DNA of 49,016 bases from Coemansia sp. RSA 922 (GCA_027577415.1 JANBQS010000038.1:1-49016), one strand, 5' to 3'. Shown: positions 27,018 through 36,496, counted from the first letter of the stretch. Numbers and translations: made by a program. The notes: generated from the sequence alone by a model not told the origin.

Positions 27018-28738
27018 ATGGCCAGCATTACCGAGCTTGAAGACGTATGTCACGTAAACGACAAGAACGTATAAATAGTTAAATGTACACTGCCGCACTT
27101 TGACTATACTAAGTACTGGCATTACTCTATATGTAGTTTGGTCGGGTAATATCGGCGCAGACGTTGCTCACAGCTAGCGAGTGCCAGGAGATATACCAAA
27201 AGAACCCAGTACTTCTGGAAATCCGCGAATTTGTTGTCAAACACTCACTAGTAAAGCCCGCGGAAGCGTCAGAGCCAACATCGCCAACGTCGGCATCACC
27301 ACGATCGCGAGCAGCACCACCCATCCCTAGAGCATCCATGCGAGATATTGCCAACTCGCTGTTTGAAGAGAACCGATATGAGGAGGGCCTACGTTTCCTC
27401 ACCACAGTTGGAGCGAGCTTGATTATACAAGACTCCAAAATAGTATCTGGCTTGCTAGCTATGTTCAAGCCCATTAGCTTGATCGAAAAGGACATGGAAA
27501 AGCGAAGCTCCTACTTGCTTCAAAGCATGGGAATCGCCAACGTAGACTACAGCCAAATATGGAAAGTGGACAGCAAGCGCCGTCGGGCTATCTCTCAGAC
27601 GCAGCAACGGATACTGACTTGCTTGGACTCTGTCAATGTTCAGTTCGTTAGGCCGTGGTTTGACGACGTCTTTGCAAAAGATCCTAGCCGTTTCTGGACT
27701 TACCTGGACGATCTCACTACGCCACCACGTAACCCCCTCGGACATGCGGCAGAAGAGGAGCAGTTGGAGTTGGAGCTATACCAGAACCGCATGAACCTGG
27801 CATGCATATTGCTTGAGCAGATGTGTGCTGACTTGGCTACCAACATGGGTTCTCTGCACAGATCCATGTTCTTCAATATTTTGTCCGAAGGCTTGTCCTC
27901 GCTGAGTCGCATTAGCTATACATCCAAGCTTTTATTGGCCATATTTCTGCGATTTCCGGCGATTTCATATCGGTGGTGTCCACTCGAGGAGACCAAGCTA
28001 GTTCGACTTTTGTTGGACATGACAGCGATATTGGCGATATTTGACGTCATAGACAAGGATAAATTTGTACAGCCACTTGCCCAGTATGTGGGATGTAAGG
28101 GCGGTGCCGAGTCGTTCAACAGATTCATAGACCTGGTGAGTTCCGACTCTATCGCCCTGGAAATGATTAACTACGCCTTTGTAACGCACCTTCGCTTTGC
28201 CGCCCTGCCTGGAGAAAGATGGACGGCGATGCATAGGCACTTGGCTTGTTTGCCACCGAATGCGAAGAAGACGGCGTTTTGCTTGCGGCATTTGCGCCCA
28301 CAGTCAAAGGATGAGGACCAGGATAGCTGGCACGACGTCGTTTGCTTGCTGGCCAAGCTCGTCCAAAGGTCAGTTACTGCCTATGGCAGGCGGATGTGCC
28401 ACGCAAACTGTATCTCGCTGTCGAGTACCGTTGACTTGGATAGCGACTTTCCTCATACGCTGTTAGTGGCCTCCAGTCGCCTGGACATCGCGGATACTGC
28501 CGACGCATACAAGTCGCTCAGAACGTACTTGGAGGCCAAACTGCCTCGACCATCGGCAGCAGGTGTTTTGAACGGCGCCGATGATGACAAGATGGACTGT
28601 AGCAGCGACGGTGATGATGGCAAGAGCGGCAGCAGCAAGTCTGGGCATGCGAAAGTAGCTCTGTTGAACATGATCTACATGGATCTAGATCTAATTGAGG
28701 CGATATTGACGCTGGGCGCTAGTAGCGGATCATCCTAA
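27018..28738 (+). CDS. conserved-looking helical protein of unknown function, two exons
   Basis: I do not recognise this family. Exon 1 is 27018-27044 and encodes only MASITELED. Exon 2 is 27137-28738. Joined in phase 0 they give 542 residues beginning MASITELEDFGRVISAQTLL. No ATG starts the long exon near its 5' end, so splicing from the upstream ATG supplies the start. The protein is Leu-rich and mostly helical, with a short Pro/Ser/Thr-rich linker at about 44-66. The C-terminus has an acidic/Ser/Gly low-complexity run (ADDDKMDCSSDGDDGKSGSS) before a final hydrophobic helix. It has no signal peptide or membrane helix. A solenoid scaffold is plausible from the composition. It is divergent from UGGT (293 bp apart) and 138 bp upstream of CFD1. 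Confidence 0.7.
27045..27136 (+). other. 92-nt spliceosomal intron
   Basis: The donor is GTATGT, directly after the ninth codon. A branch-point-like ACTATACTAAGT lies about 25 nt before the acceptor, and the acceptor is ATGTAG. Removing it joins the frames in phase 0. It is the clearest intron in the window. Confidence 0.8.
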
Positions 28739-28817
28739 GTGGCAGTCCTCTTTTTTTCCCCTCTGCTTACTAAGCGATTAAACTGAAATTCAACTTTTGC
28801 CTCCTGTACAATAATTA

Positions 28818-28835
28818 CTCTCTCTCTCTCTCTCT
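28818..28835 (+). repeat. (CT)9 microsatellite in CFD1 leader
   Basis: Pure CT dinucleotide run about 40 bp upstream of the CFD1 start codon. A pyrimidine-rich leader tract of this kind is common near fungal promoters and transcription starts. Confidence 0.9.
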
Positions 28836-28876
28836 TCAATCGAATTTCGTTTTACTTTTATATTATTCTAGCGCAA

Positions 28877-29755
28877 ATGAGTCACCCCGAGGTTGGCCAG
28901 CGCCTGGCGTCCATCAAGCATGTTATACTGGTTTTGTCAGGCAAGGGCGGCGTAGGAAAGTCGTCGTGTACGGTTCAGCTCGCGCTGTCGTTAGCAAGTC
29001 GGGGCCGCAAAGTTGGAGTATTAGATATTGACTTGTGTGGACCTAGTATTCCGCGCATGCTTGGTTTGGAGGGCCGCCAGATCCACCAAGCTACGGCGGG
29101 CTGGGTTCCCGTGTTTGCCGACTCTGACAAGCAGCTGGCATGTATGTCGATAGGCTTTCTCTTGCCTAACAAAAACACATCGGTGGTCTGGCGTGGTCCA
29201 AAGAAGAACGCCATGATTAAGCAGTTCTTGGCCGACGTATACTGGGGAGACCTCGACTACCTCCTTATCGATACACCGCCAGGCACTAGCGACGAGCACT
29301 TGGCTGCTGTCGAGTACTTGCAAGAGTGGAACCCCGATGGCGCTGTCATTATCACCACGCCTCAGGCCGTGGCATTGGCTGACGTCAAAAAGGAGATCAA
29401 CTTTTGTACCAAAGTCGGTCTGCCCTTGCTTGGCCTCATTGAGAATATGAGTGGATTCGTCTGTCCGCATTGCGCAGAGTGTACAAACTTGTTTTCGACG
29501 GGCGGTGGCGAGGGCTTGGCCAAGCATATGGATATTCCGTTTTTGGGACGCGCGCCAATAGACCCCAATTTGGTCATGCTCTTGGAGCAGGAAGACAAGA
29601 CTGTCGTTCCTAATGTCAACGACCCAGATGCCGAAAAGATTGTGACCGGGTCGATAGTGGAGACCTACCAGCACTGCGAGCTAAGCAAGATCTTTGCGAC
29701 TATCACAGCCAAGCTCGAAGCAGGGCTGGAAGAGACCAAGTCAGAAGCCATTTAA
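28877..29755 (+). CDS. CFD1: cytosolic Fe-S cluster assembly P-loop NTPase Cfd1/NUBP2
   Basis: A 292-residue MRP/NBP35-family ATPase that acts with Nbp35 as the scaffold building Fe-S clusters in the cytosol. The deviant Walker [10 protein letters not shown] is at residues 22-30. [14 protein letters not shown] follows, and Walker B is in [16 protein letters not shown]. The bridging-cluster motif C196-P-H-C199 is present in [15 protein letters not shown]. The N-terminal ferredoxin-like four-Cys extension of Nbp35 is absent, which separates Cfd1/NUBP2 from Nbp35/NUBP1. Length is typical. The start is the first ATG after a (CT)9 leader. Confidence 0.93.
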   Translation: MSHPEVGQRLASIKHVILVLSGKGGVGKSSCTVQLALSLASRGRKVGVLDIDLCGPSIPRMLGLEGRQIHQATAGWVPVFADSDKQLACMSIGFLLPNKNTSVVWRGPKKNAMIKQFLADVYWGDLDYLLIDTPPGTSDEHLAAVEYLQEWNPDGAVIITTPQAVALADVKKEINFCTKVGLPLLGLIENMSGFVCPHCAECTNLFSTGGGEGLAKHMDIPFLGRAPIDPNLVMLLEQEDKTVVPNVNDPDAEKIVTGSIVETYQHCELSKIFATITAKLEAGLEETKSEAI

Positions 29756-29810
29756 ACATTTCTATTCACGTGTAATACAAGCCCTTTAGAACGTAGTATG
29801 AGATCTTGCG

Positions 29811-30629
29811 CTATTGCTGAATTTGTCCGTCCTCCTTTGGTACCTGCCTAGCCTGCTGGTATGCCCGGGACTGGGCATTTTTCCTGATTCGCTCGTCCAG
29901 AGCCCTGATATCTGGGTGGTGCTTGATAACCTTTTTGGAAAGTCTAAACTTTGTCGTACCCGAAGCTGATTTGTAGAGCCACGAGACGCTGAGCCTGCGC
30001 GATGGCCCAGGAACCAGATCGCGCACATACAAGGGCACTTCAGGATCACGAGTACTCATCGCAAACCGTTTAATCAACAAGGGCGTGTTGTTTGTCACTG
30101 GATACTCGACCTGACTTTCACCAGCTAGTTCAGCCTTTTTAGCTCTAGCAAGAACCTTTTGGCTCAGACCGCCTAGAATCTTAATACTGCGCACATGGTC
30201 GTGGTATGCTAAATGAGCCAGAGCCACAGGGATAAAGCCGCCGAGCATGATCAGTCCAGCGGCAAATACTGTAAAGATATCGTCGGTTCCTACCCAGAGA
30301 CTGAACGAGGTCGAAAACACCATGTTTATTACAAACACTCGGCGCAAGTGGATGATTGGTTTGGTCAGTGGAAAGTCGTACATGGCAAGTTTTACTGCTG
30401 CGTCGGCATCGGGCTGAGATACGGCTTCATGAACGATTACAGGCGAAGGTAATGGCGGCTCTGCTGGTCGTAATGGCTTTGCAAGTAAGAGCATCGAGCT
30501 GTGCAGCGATCGACGCCCGAGAGCACTAAAAGTGGCAGGACCAAAAGACTGTCGCGCAAGTAGAACCTGCCATGGCGCTCCAGGTTGTATTAGCCGCCGC
30601 CTGACAATATTTGTACAAGCCAAGGCCAT
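29811..30629 (-). CDS. putative mitochondrial two-TM protein (TMEM70/TMEM186-like)
   Basis: A 272-residue protein when started at the ATG ending at 30629 (MALACTNIVRRRLIQPG). The N-terminus is Arg/Ser/Leu-rich without acidic residues for about 50 residues (ARQSFGPATFSALGRRSLHSS), consistent with a mitochondrial presequence. After the segment KLAMYDFPLTKPIIHLRR come two hydrophobic helices (about 97-145, VFVINMVFSTSFSLWV and VFAAGLIMLGGFIPVALAHL) and then a soluble basic C-terminus. This layout resembles mitochondrial inner-membrane assembly proteins of the TMEM70/TMEM186/TMEM223 type, which act in respiratory-complex biogenesis. The resemblance is in architecture, so the family call is tentative. 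The longer frame adds 17 hydrophobic residues and was not used. It converges with CFD1. Confidence 0.55.
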   Translation of the reverse strand: MALACTNIVRRRLIQPGAPWQVLLARQSFGPATFSALGRRSLHSSMLLLAKPLRPAEPPLPSPVIVHEAVSQPDADAAVKLAMYDFPLTKPIIHLRRVFVINMVFSTSFSLWVGTDDIFTVFAAGLIMLGGFIPVALAHLAYHDHVRSIKILGGLSQKVLARAKKAELAGESQVEYPVTNNTPLLIKRFAMSTRDPEVPLYVRDLVPGPSRRLSVSWLYKSASGTTKFRLSKKVIKHHPDIRALDERIRKNAQSRAYQQARQVPKEDGQIQQ

Positions 30630-30796
30630 AAAAATATTTTTTATGAAAGGTAAAGTCAAAAAAGCAAGAGTTTGAAGCAAATATCTTTACTTTCGAATAT
30701 GGTAGTCTTGCTCAAAATAAAAAAAATGATGATAAAGTCGCAGTATTAGAGCCCTGTATGGGCACGAGTAGTGGTCCTTGACTTTGAGATTGCAAA

Positions 30797-30994
30797 TCAC
30801 TTAGATTCAGGACCTCCTTGTGGGATATAGTATTTGTGAGCCTCCCAGCTATGGATCCTGTTCTCCTCGTGGGTTTCGAATGATATACCGCAGACTCTAC
30901 ATGGGTAAGAGCAGCAGGCCATGTTGACCATTGGAGAAACCGATGGGCCCTTACGACGGCTGAACGAGCAGACAGGCGAGGAAGAAGTGTGCAT
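30797..30994 (-). CDS. single C2H2 zinc-finger microprotein, 65 residues
   Basis: The N-terminal half is Ser/Pro/Arg-rich. The C-terminal half is one C2H2 finger with C32-x2-C35-x12-H48-x4-H53 spacing (YPCRVCGISFETHEENRIHS, then WEAH), a textbook Zn-coordinating pattern with the expected Phe at 39. One finger alone rarely gives specific DNA binding, so a protein- or RNA-binding role is as likely. A consensus minus-strand TATA box lies about 80 bp upstream of the ATG, which supports a real gene despite its size. No family is recognised. Confidence 0.6.
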   Translation of the reverse strand: MHTSSSPVCSFSRRKGPSVSPMVNMACCSYPCRVCGISFETHEENRIHSWEAHKYYIPQGGPESK

Positions 30995-31070
30995 GTTGAT
31001 AGAGTTTGCAAGATGAAGAGTAGTTGGTGAAGATGGAGAAGGAATGAACAGTAGTGGGTACGCCCACGCC

Positions 31071-31077
31071 TTATATA
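31071..31077 (-). promoter_or_regulatory. TATA box for the C2H2 microprotein gene
   Basis: The minus strand reads GGGTATATAAGG here, about 80 bp upstream of the start codon at 30994. The spacing allows a short 5' leader of about 45-50 nt. Confidence 0.55.
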
Positions 31078-31080
31078 CCC

Positions 31081-32139
31081 CGCTGATTTCAAATAAAAGG
31101 GATATAAAAGGTCAGTTGTCAACTACACCACACTACCCTCTCCACTCGTGATCGGCAAGGGCGCTTACACGAGACACAAGACTCCGCCACAAGGAAAAAA
31201 AAGGGGATATCACTCAATGACACATGCATGCTCCGCGTGGACATTAGAGCAAGTCATTCTAATGAAAAAAGAGGGAGCTACACTAAGTTTCGGAGATTTT
31301 TTGTTTCACACTCCTCCTTGTTACATCTCTTTCTCGTGTTGAGCTTGACAACCTTGTCACTTTTTTCTTTCTCGCTTAGACATGCTCTCTGCAATTGACA
31401 TACCCGAGTACATATGCGACACAAAAGCATGACTGTAAGAGTGTAGTTTGTCGATCACGCGTGGTCATGAAAGCGATCTGCACTGAACACTTGCCCTTGG
31501 ACATGAGGAATGGGAGTTGCTCACAATCATTCAAAGGGAGAACAAAGTGCTTTTTTTTTCCTTTTGTTGCACATGCCGACAGGCATGAGTCGGATTATGC
31601 ACCTCGGGTTAATTTGTGAAATACTGGAAAATCCACCACCAAATGAGCCAAACCACCAGGATTTCATGGCTTGTACTGCCCGAATATCTGCGGCCGACAA
31701 AACTTGGAGCCATTCCAACATTTTTTAGCATATTAGCTGTGTCTACATATCTCTTCAGACGAGTGGGAAGCGGTCAGTATGTATTTGACGGCTGCCTTTC
31801 GTAAAATCACATATATTTTTTTTGCCTAGCTATATGCCGAAACAGAGTAAAATTCCAGTCTTTTAAGAAGACCGATAAAGTCTTTATACTGAAACTCTGT
31901 AAGAGCACGAGCCATAGCCCTTGGCTCGAAAATATATCTAGAGCCTTAGCTAGCCCTAAAGTAATTACTAAAAAATATACCCAAGTCCGCGAAAGCTGCC
32001 AGCCATATGGATCCTCTTTTCGAGAAGCTATAAGTTGCGTCGCTTGAGGTATATTGATACTCCTGGTTTTTCCCGTGCACTATGTATACGTGGTGATGTA
32101 CATTCATATAAAGTGTAATATAGGTCACTAATACAATAA
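31081..32139. other. long gene-free stretch
   Basis: About 1.06 kb with no convincing gene on either strand; the open frames present are short and random in composition. Poly-T runs occur near 31550 and 31820. The only ordered feature is the cluster of inverted repeats at 31842-31928. Confidence 0.5.
31842..31928. repeat. cluster of short inverted repeats
   Basis: A 7-bp pair (ACAGAGT at 31842-31848, ACTCTGT at 31894-31900) encloses a 5-bp hairpin with a 7-nt loop (AAGAC 31868-31872, GTCTT 31880-31884). It is followed by a 7-bp hairpin (CGAGCCA 31908-31914, TGGCTCG 31922-31928). The outer pair plus inner hairpin resembles a structured RNA but is not a tRNA. Confidence 0.4.
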
Positions 32140-32140
32140 G

Positions 32141-32421
32141 CACTAAATAAATTGAATAAACGCTATACACTGCGGACCTATGCTAGTAATGCCACATCCG
32201 AGTCACCTCAAGACGATATCTCCCTGATCAACTCTCTCTACCACACATTTGGCCAGAACACTAGCTTTATTCCTGGCCCACTGCCCGCTGGCAGGCGCGA
32301 TAAGCAGGTGGCACAATTTTCATGGTGAGTTGTTCTAATATACTTTTTAAAACACTGTTACTCCTCTCACCGTCACCCAAAGAGCAGCATGCTCCTAGTC
32401 CTGTTGGATAAATTCAGTTAA
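32141..32421 (+). CDS. candidate small spliced gene, 5' end unresolved
   Basis: The frame is open from 32140 to 32325. From about 32161 it reads RYTLRTYASNATSESPQDDI, followed by SLINSLYHTFGQNTSFIPG and PLPAGRRDKQVAQFS, which looks protein-like, with a presequence-like start. The exon would begin after an acceptor-like ACTAATACAATAAG (branch-like CTAAT plus AAG). It would end at a consensus donor GTGAGT (32325-32330). A tandem AGAGCAG acceptor at 32381-32387 would join in frame to SMLLVLLDKFS and a TAA at 32419-32421, 25 bp before the convergent F-box/LRR-like gene. No start codon or family is identified. It could also be an exon remnant. Confidence 0.35.
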
Positions 32422-32446
32422 TGAAAACTCGAAACACCCTAACATT

Positions 32447-34165
32447 CTACCAGTATACTTGCTTGGCAGCAAATGTCTCACTGCCCTCGGGAATACCATT
32501 GTAGGTAAGGCACTTGAGTTTGTCTGAGTATTGACTAAATGGCTCTTCCTTGATTGCCTGGTTGATTTCCTCTTGAACAAGCTTGCTTGACCGTGAATTG
32601 GCCATAAACCGCGTAACGTTTGGACATATAGCTGCCAATAGCATACCACACGTCGCTAGATCATTCACTCGAAACTCACCAACCACGTCACAATACTTTA
32701 ACCGATGACTGAGTATTGGCCATTTACTGGTAACATCATCAAATATTTGGGCTCGACTCATTTTGCTGGTGTCATAATCCAGTAACAGTTGACCAATAGA
32801 CAGATGAACCAGCTGAGGCATCTTCTCTACTAGGGAACACAATTTTTTAAAACCTACTCGCTCACCTTCAAGCTTCAAATACTTTAAGTTTTCCATTGCT
32901 GGGCCCTCTAAAAGCTTCTTCAAAGTATCATGGTAAGTGAATGTACTAGGCATCGTCAGTCCCCTTAGATTGTGAGATATGCTGAACACATATGGCCAAT
33001 ACTCTTCAGGTCTGTCCATGACGAAGCCCCTTGCTTCACTATTAAAGAAAATCTTGACATGGCACAAATTAGAATACTCAGCTCCCAGGAAAACATGATT
33101 ATCGGCTAGGACTGAAAATAGATGGACATTCAATCTAACTCCCACATATTTCAGAGTTTTGCTAGTGCTTCTGAACAGCACAGCGTTGTCAAATGGATAC
33201 CCGCCCTCGATAGTAAGGTGTGTCAAATTAGGCAGCAACACTTGAGGGCATGTCACATAGCTCTCATTACCTGGGCCATACCCCTTATTGAGATTAAGTG
33301 TTGTCAATCTAGGGTACTCGACAGGCTTTCCCTTGGCGTCCGTGAAGACGTTCAATACATCAAGCCCAGTGTAGACATGCATGTCGAGTACCTTCAAGGT
33401 AGCTGCACACTTGTGCACCAACTTAAACGTCTTTTCAGAGTAGCAGTCTTCTGACAGAGTCATTTCGGTGACAACAGAGTGTATATCTTCAATATTCCAC
33501 ATGCATTTTATACCTCCTTTAAAGTCAAGGGTGGCACATACTCCACTGAAACAGTTAAACAAAGCCAACACAAATTGCTCAAATTCGCAATTGGTGGTGA
33601 CAATATCAGCAGTACCGCGCGAGCCTTTCGAGAGCAGGACTCTTGTAACCTCCGGGAACATTACCAGGAGCTGCTGGTACAGGCTTGGGGTGCTAGTTGC
33701 ATCATCAGCATCAAACGTCCGGGCCGACTTGTGAAATTCGTTAATGTCAATCTTCAATGTCTTGACCGATGAAAACACCAAAGACGAGTACTTTGACTGC
33801 GCCAGCATGTGTGCAGCCTTTCCACTGACCAGATCATCCAAAGCTACATATATCTTGACTGACTTGATTACTTGAAGCTCCTCTTCAACAGAAATGAAAC
33901 CCTCATCCAACGGGTGAGTAGAGTTGACTTTACCCAATCCGCTGTTAAAAGCAAGAGTAAAATTCTTGAAATAGTGCTCCAGTGCTACCTCTCTCCACTC
34001 TGGGCCAAAGGAGTCAAACAGGTCAGTGCGAAGCATAGCAATGCCTGGGCGAGGAGCCCTGTTGTCCTCGCTGATAGGTATGGCATACTTGCAAATGCTC
34101 CCCAATATGTGCTTTTGCAGCTGACGAAACAGAGAAGTATACGACATATTGCAAGAACAGCTCAA
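32447..34165 (-). CDS. F-box/LRR-like protein, divergent third family member
   Basis: A 572-residue Leu-rich protein, or 566 if started at the second Met (MSYTSLFRQLQKHIL). The N-terminal LQKHILGSICKYAI resembles a degenerate F-box. The body has irregular L-x-x-L-x-L repeats (LPNLTHLTIEGGYPFDNAVL). It shares two landmarks with the paralog pair at 13561-19195. One is the GGYPFDNAVLFRSTSKTL block, matching GDYPFDDDSLFRGNRGML at a similar relative position. The other is the C-terminal LLAAICPNVTRF block followed by FSQYSDKLKCL, matching LAVICPCFACV and FSPYGDDLCRL. It lacks the ETIAWSRYNGAIFP block, so it is a more distant member. It is divergent from the DUF4246 gene across 603 bp. Confidence 0.65.
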   Translation of the reverse strand: MSCSCNMSYTSLFRQLQKHILGSICKYAIPISEDNRAPRPGIAMLRTDLFDSFGPEWREVALEHYFKNFTLAFNSGLGKVNSTHPLDEGFISVEEELQVIKSVKIYVALDDLVSGKAAHMLAQSKYSSLVFSSVKTLKIDINEFHKSARTFDADDATSTPSLYQQLLVMFPEVTRVLLSKGSRGTADIVTTNCEFEQFVLALFNCFSGVCATLDFKGGIKCMWNIEDIHSVVTEMTLSEDCYSEKTFKLVHKCAATLKVLDMHVYTGLDVLNVFTDAKGKPVEYPRLTTLNLNKGYGPGNESYVTCPQVLLPNLTHLTIEGGYPFDNAVLFRSTSKTLKYVGVRLNVHLFSVLADNHVFLGAEYSNLCHVKIFFNSEARGFVMDRPEEYWPYVFSISHNLRGLTMPSTFTYHDTLKKLLEGPAMENLKYLKLEGERVGFKKLCSLVEKMPQLVHLSIGQLLLDYDTSKMSRAQIFDDVTSKWPILSHRLKYCDVVGEFRVNDLATCGMLLAAICPNVTRFMANSRSSKLVQEEINQAIKEEPFSQYSDKLKCLTYNGIPEGSETFAAKQVYW

Positions 34166-34768
34166 GTCGGTGCAGGCTAATAAAGAAATTGATTCAAAGA
34201 TAGTAGTAAAGCTAGATGTTTGTAAAAAAAATTCACTAGGAGGAAGAAAAGTGCTTGCTCGCTCTTGATGAATAATTTTCTTTTCTTGTTAGGCTTCAAA
34301 GAAAGCGAAAGCTTTTATCTTTGGACAAAGCTCAAAAGACCAAGACAGCATGACGCCTTTTTCCCTTTGACAAACACTTATTGGAGTGCACTTACTGCTC
34401 AATCAAATAGAGTAATCGTGCTGCAGTTTTCCAACAATAGCAACTTGTTAGCTATGTGAGGGTGACATGCACACACTTGGTTGAGTGGGGGTAATATTCT
34501 TGAATCACATTTGGTGGCTGCGTGTCCGTACCCATTTGAACAGCTTTCTACAATATATTTGAGCTTTACGAGCTTTTTTGATTACAAAGAATCCTTTTTG
34601 CAAGGGCGCTGGCATGTCCAAGTTTGCTGGCAGTGTCCAACCTCGCTAGCTATAAAAATTTCAAAGCATCCTTCTTTTTCTCCGTAGAAATTTTTTTATT
34701 CATGCATTCTTTTGCTAGTGTCTTAAAACATTTTTATAAACTATCACCCATTTTTCTGACTGCCTGAA
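34166..34768. other. divergent promoter region
   Basis: It lies between the minus-strand F-box/LRR-like gene and the plus-strand DUF4246 gene. A TATAAAAA box sits at 34651-34658, about 115 bp before the plus-strand ATG. The remainder is AT-rich without a convincing gene. Confidence 0.5.
34651..34658 (+). promoter_or_regulatory. TATA box for the DUF4246 gene
   Basis: TATAAAAA, about 115 bp upstream of the ATG at 34769, in an AT-rich promoter. Confidence 0.55.
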
Positions 34769-36496
34769 ATGTCCTCTTCCAACGACAACAAGCTATGTCT
34801 TGACAAGGTTAGTCGCTTGTATTACACCAAGGCTCTGTATGAAACGCATAGAGCTGAACCAAAGACCCGCGTAGAGTTGCGCATGCTCAAGGCCAGCGCC
34901 TTCATTCGCTCAACACCCGAGTGGGCCAACCAGGTAAATGATGAGGAAAAGCGCCAAGAGTGGACAACTCAAGTCAAGGATACCTTCAGCTTGGCTGACG
35001 AGGAGGTCGAATATGTCTTTGAGGAGCTCAAGTACTATGCACTACTAAAAGATAATGGTGTTAGTGGCGAAGAGCTTGGAGCTATTGACAACTCGTGGAC
35101 TATCAATGCTGAAAGCAACTGCGAGTTGGCTGAAGAGTTCAAGCGCAATGCAGCGGTACTGGAGAGTAACTTTGCTCATGCTGAATCAACTGAAACAGAG
35201 TATACTTTGTTATCTGGATTCAAGGCACTGGTTGACCCGTTCTTGTATTCGTTCTCAGGTGACAACTCGCTGCTACTTGATACTCCGGTAGCAACTCCGC
35301 AGGCTGCATTGGACGCCAAACTATCCAGGACCAAGCCCGGGTCACCTGAAGGCTGGTTCCAAGCAACTAAGAAGCTTAATGCAATCCTTTCCGCCAAGAA
35401 GGATGCGTTCGATAAGCGTGAATTAACTGAACTAGTTCAAGCATGTCATGCAGTTGAGCTAGGCGAAGAGTATATGTGCTGGCTGCCCACCGACTTTCAC
35501 GTTAATGACGACGGATCTGTGACCATTTCCTCGTACATCAACAATCTGCACCCAGTTCGCTACGCAGCTCTATACCAGACTATTTCCAAGGTATTCGCCA
35601 AGCTCATGCCTTTACTAGAGCAAGTGACGACCGACATGGTTCACCCTCGCAGCTTACGCGCCAAGTTTGACAGAGAGGTGTGCTTTAAGCATGGAGTTGA
35701 TTTTCCAACCGAGCTAATGCATTATATCTGGGAGGAGAAACCACTTCCAAGTGGATGGATCGAGAAGATGCCTTACATTGAGCCAGTTCCAGGGCCATTC
35801 AGTTCCTCTGACCGACCAATCAAGCCTTATAGCATGCGTGGAATGCCATTACAAGCATCTGTAGAAATTGCTAGTATCAATTTAACACCCGAGAATCCTG
35901 TACATACAGAGGGTGAGTGGCAGGCGGTGGGTAGGGCTGAGGAGCGTGTATTTGCTGTTGCTCTCTATTTTTACAATGTTGACAACATTGCCAGCCCCAA
36001 GCTAAAGTTCCGCGAGCCAGTGGGCGAAAGAAATATTGTCAACATGGGAGCAAAACTAGAGTTCTGCATTTTGCACAACATCGACGAAGACTATGGAAAT
36101 GGCTGCTTGTATACACAGGAAGTTGGCGAGATCGAGATTAAGAGTGGTAGTTATATTTGCTATCCAAACTTTTACCAGACAATGATGCCCTCGGTCGAAC
36201 TAGTGGATCCCACACGGCCTGGACACCTAAAGTACATTGCGTTCTATATTGCTGATCCATCCAGGCGACTGATTTCAACAGCACTTGTTCCGCCACAGCA
36301 GCCAAATTGGATCAACACAGGTGGCTCAGAAAGTACCGTTGAAAGCAATAGCTCTCCTGAAATGTTCAATGCTGCTGGTAAAAGAGACCGTCTTTGGCGC
36401 CTACACACAGAGAGCAACAAAGCCGCAGAGGGCAGATTTTCAGTTCACATGACGATTAGCAACGGTGAAGAGGAGGACGAGTACATGATTGTTTAA
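34769..36496 (+). CDS. DUF4246-family protein
   Basis: A 575-residue protein matching the recalled pattern of the fungal DUF4246 family. Residues about 360-420 read LQASVEIASINLTPENPVHT, then EGEWQAVGRAEERVFAVALY and FYNVDNIASPKLKFREPV. The family typically has a glycine-rich EGG-x-WHVEG followed by NE-x-IVATALYYY. Near the end, SGSYICYPNFYQTMMPSVEL and VDPTRPGHLKYIAFYIADP match the family's FPN-x-YQH and DPT-x-PGHRK segments. Several usual His residues appear replaced (VEGQ-type WHVEG is WQAVGR; YQH is YQT). DUF4246 has a jelly-roll-like look reminiscent of 2-oxoglutarate oxygenases, but no activity is established, and loss of His would argue against metal binding here. No signal peptide. 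Confidence 0.75.
   Translation: MSSSNDNKLCLDKVSRLYYTKALYETHRAEPKTRVELRMLKASAFIRSTPEWANQVNDEEKRQEWTTQVKDTFSLADEEVEYVFEELKYYALLKDNGVSGEELGAIDNSWTINAESNCELAEEFKRNAAVLESNFAHAESTETEYTLLSGFKALVDPFLYSFSGDNSLLLDTPVATPQAALDAKLSRTKPGSPEGWFQATKKLNAILSAKKDAFDKRELTELVQACHAVELGEEYMCWLPTDFHVNDDGSVTISSYINNLHPVRYAALYQTISKVFAKLMPLLEQVTTDMVHPRSLRAKFDREVCFKHGVDFPTELMHYIWEEKPLPSGWIEKMPYIEPVPGPFSSSDRPIKPYSMRGMPLQASVEIASINLTPENPVHTEGEWQAVGRAEERVFAVALYFYNVDNIASPKLKFREPVGERNIVNMGAKLEFCILHNIDEDYGNGCLYTQEVGEIEIKSGSYICYPNFYQTMMPSVELVDPTRPGHLKYIAFYIADPSRRLISTALVPPQQPNWINTGGSESTVESNSSPEMFNAAGKRDRLWRLHTESNKAAEGRFSVHMTISNGEEEDEYMIV

Noticed and set aside
31842..31900. tRNA-like cloverleaf (7-bp outer stem, 7-nt loop)
   Set aside because: The 7-nt loop lacks the invariant T before the anticodon position, no T-arm is present, and the length (59 nt) is too short for a nuclear tRNA.
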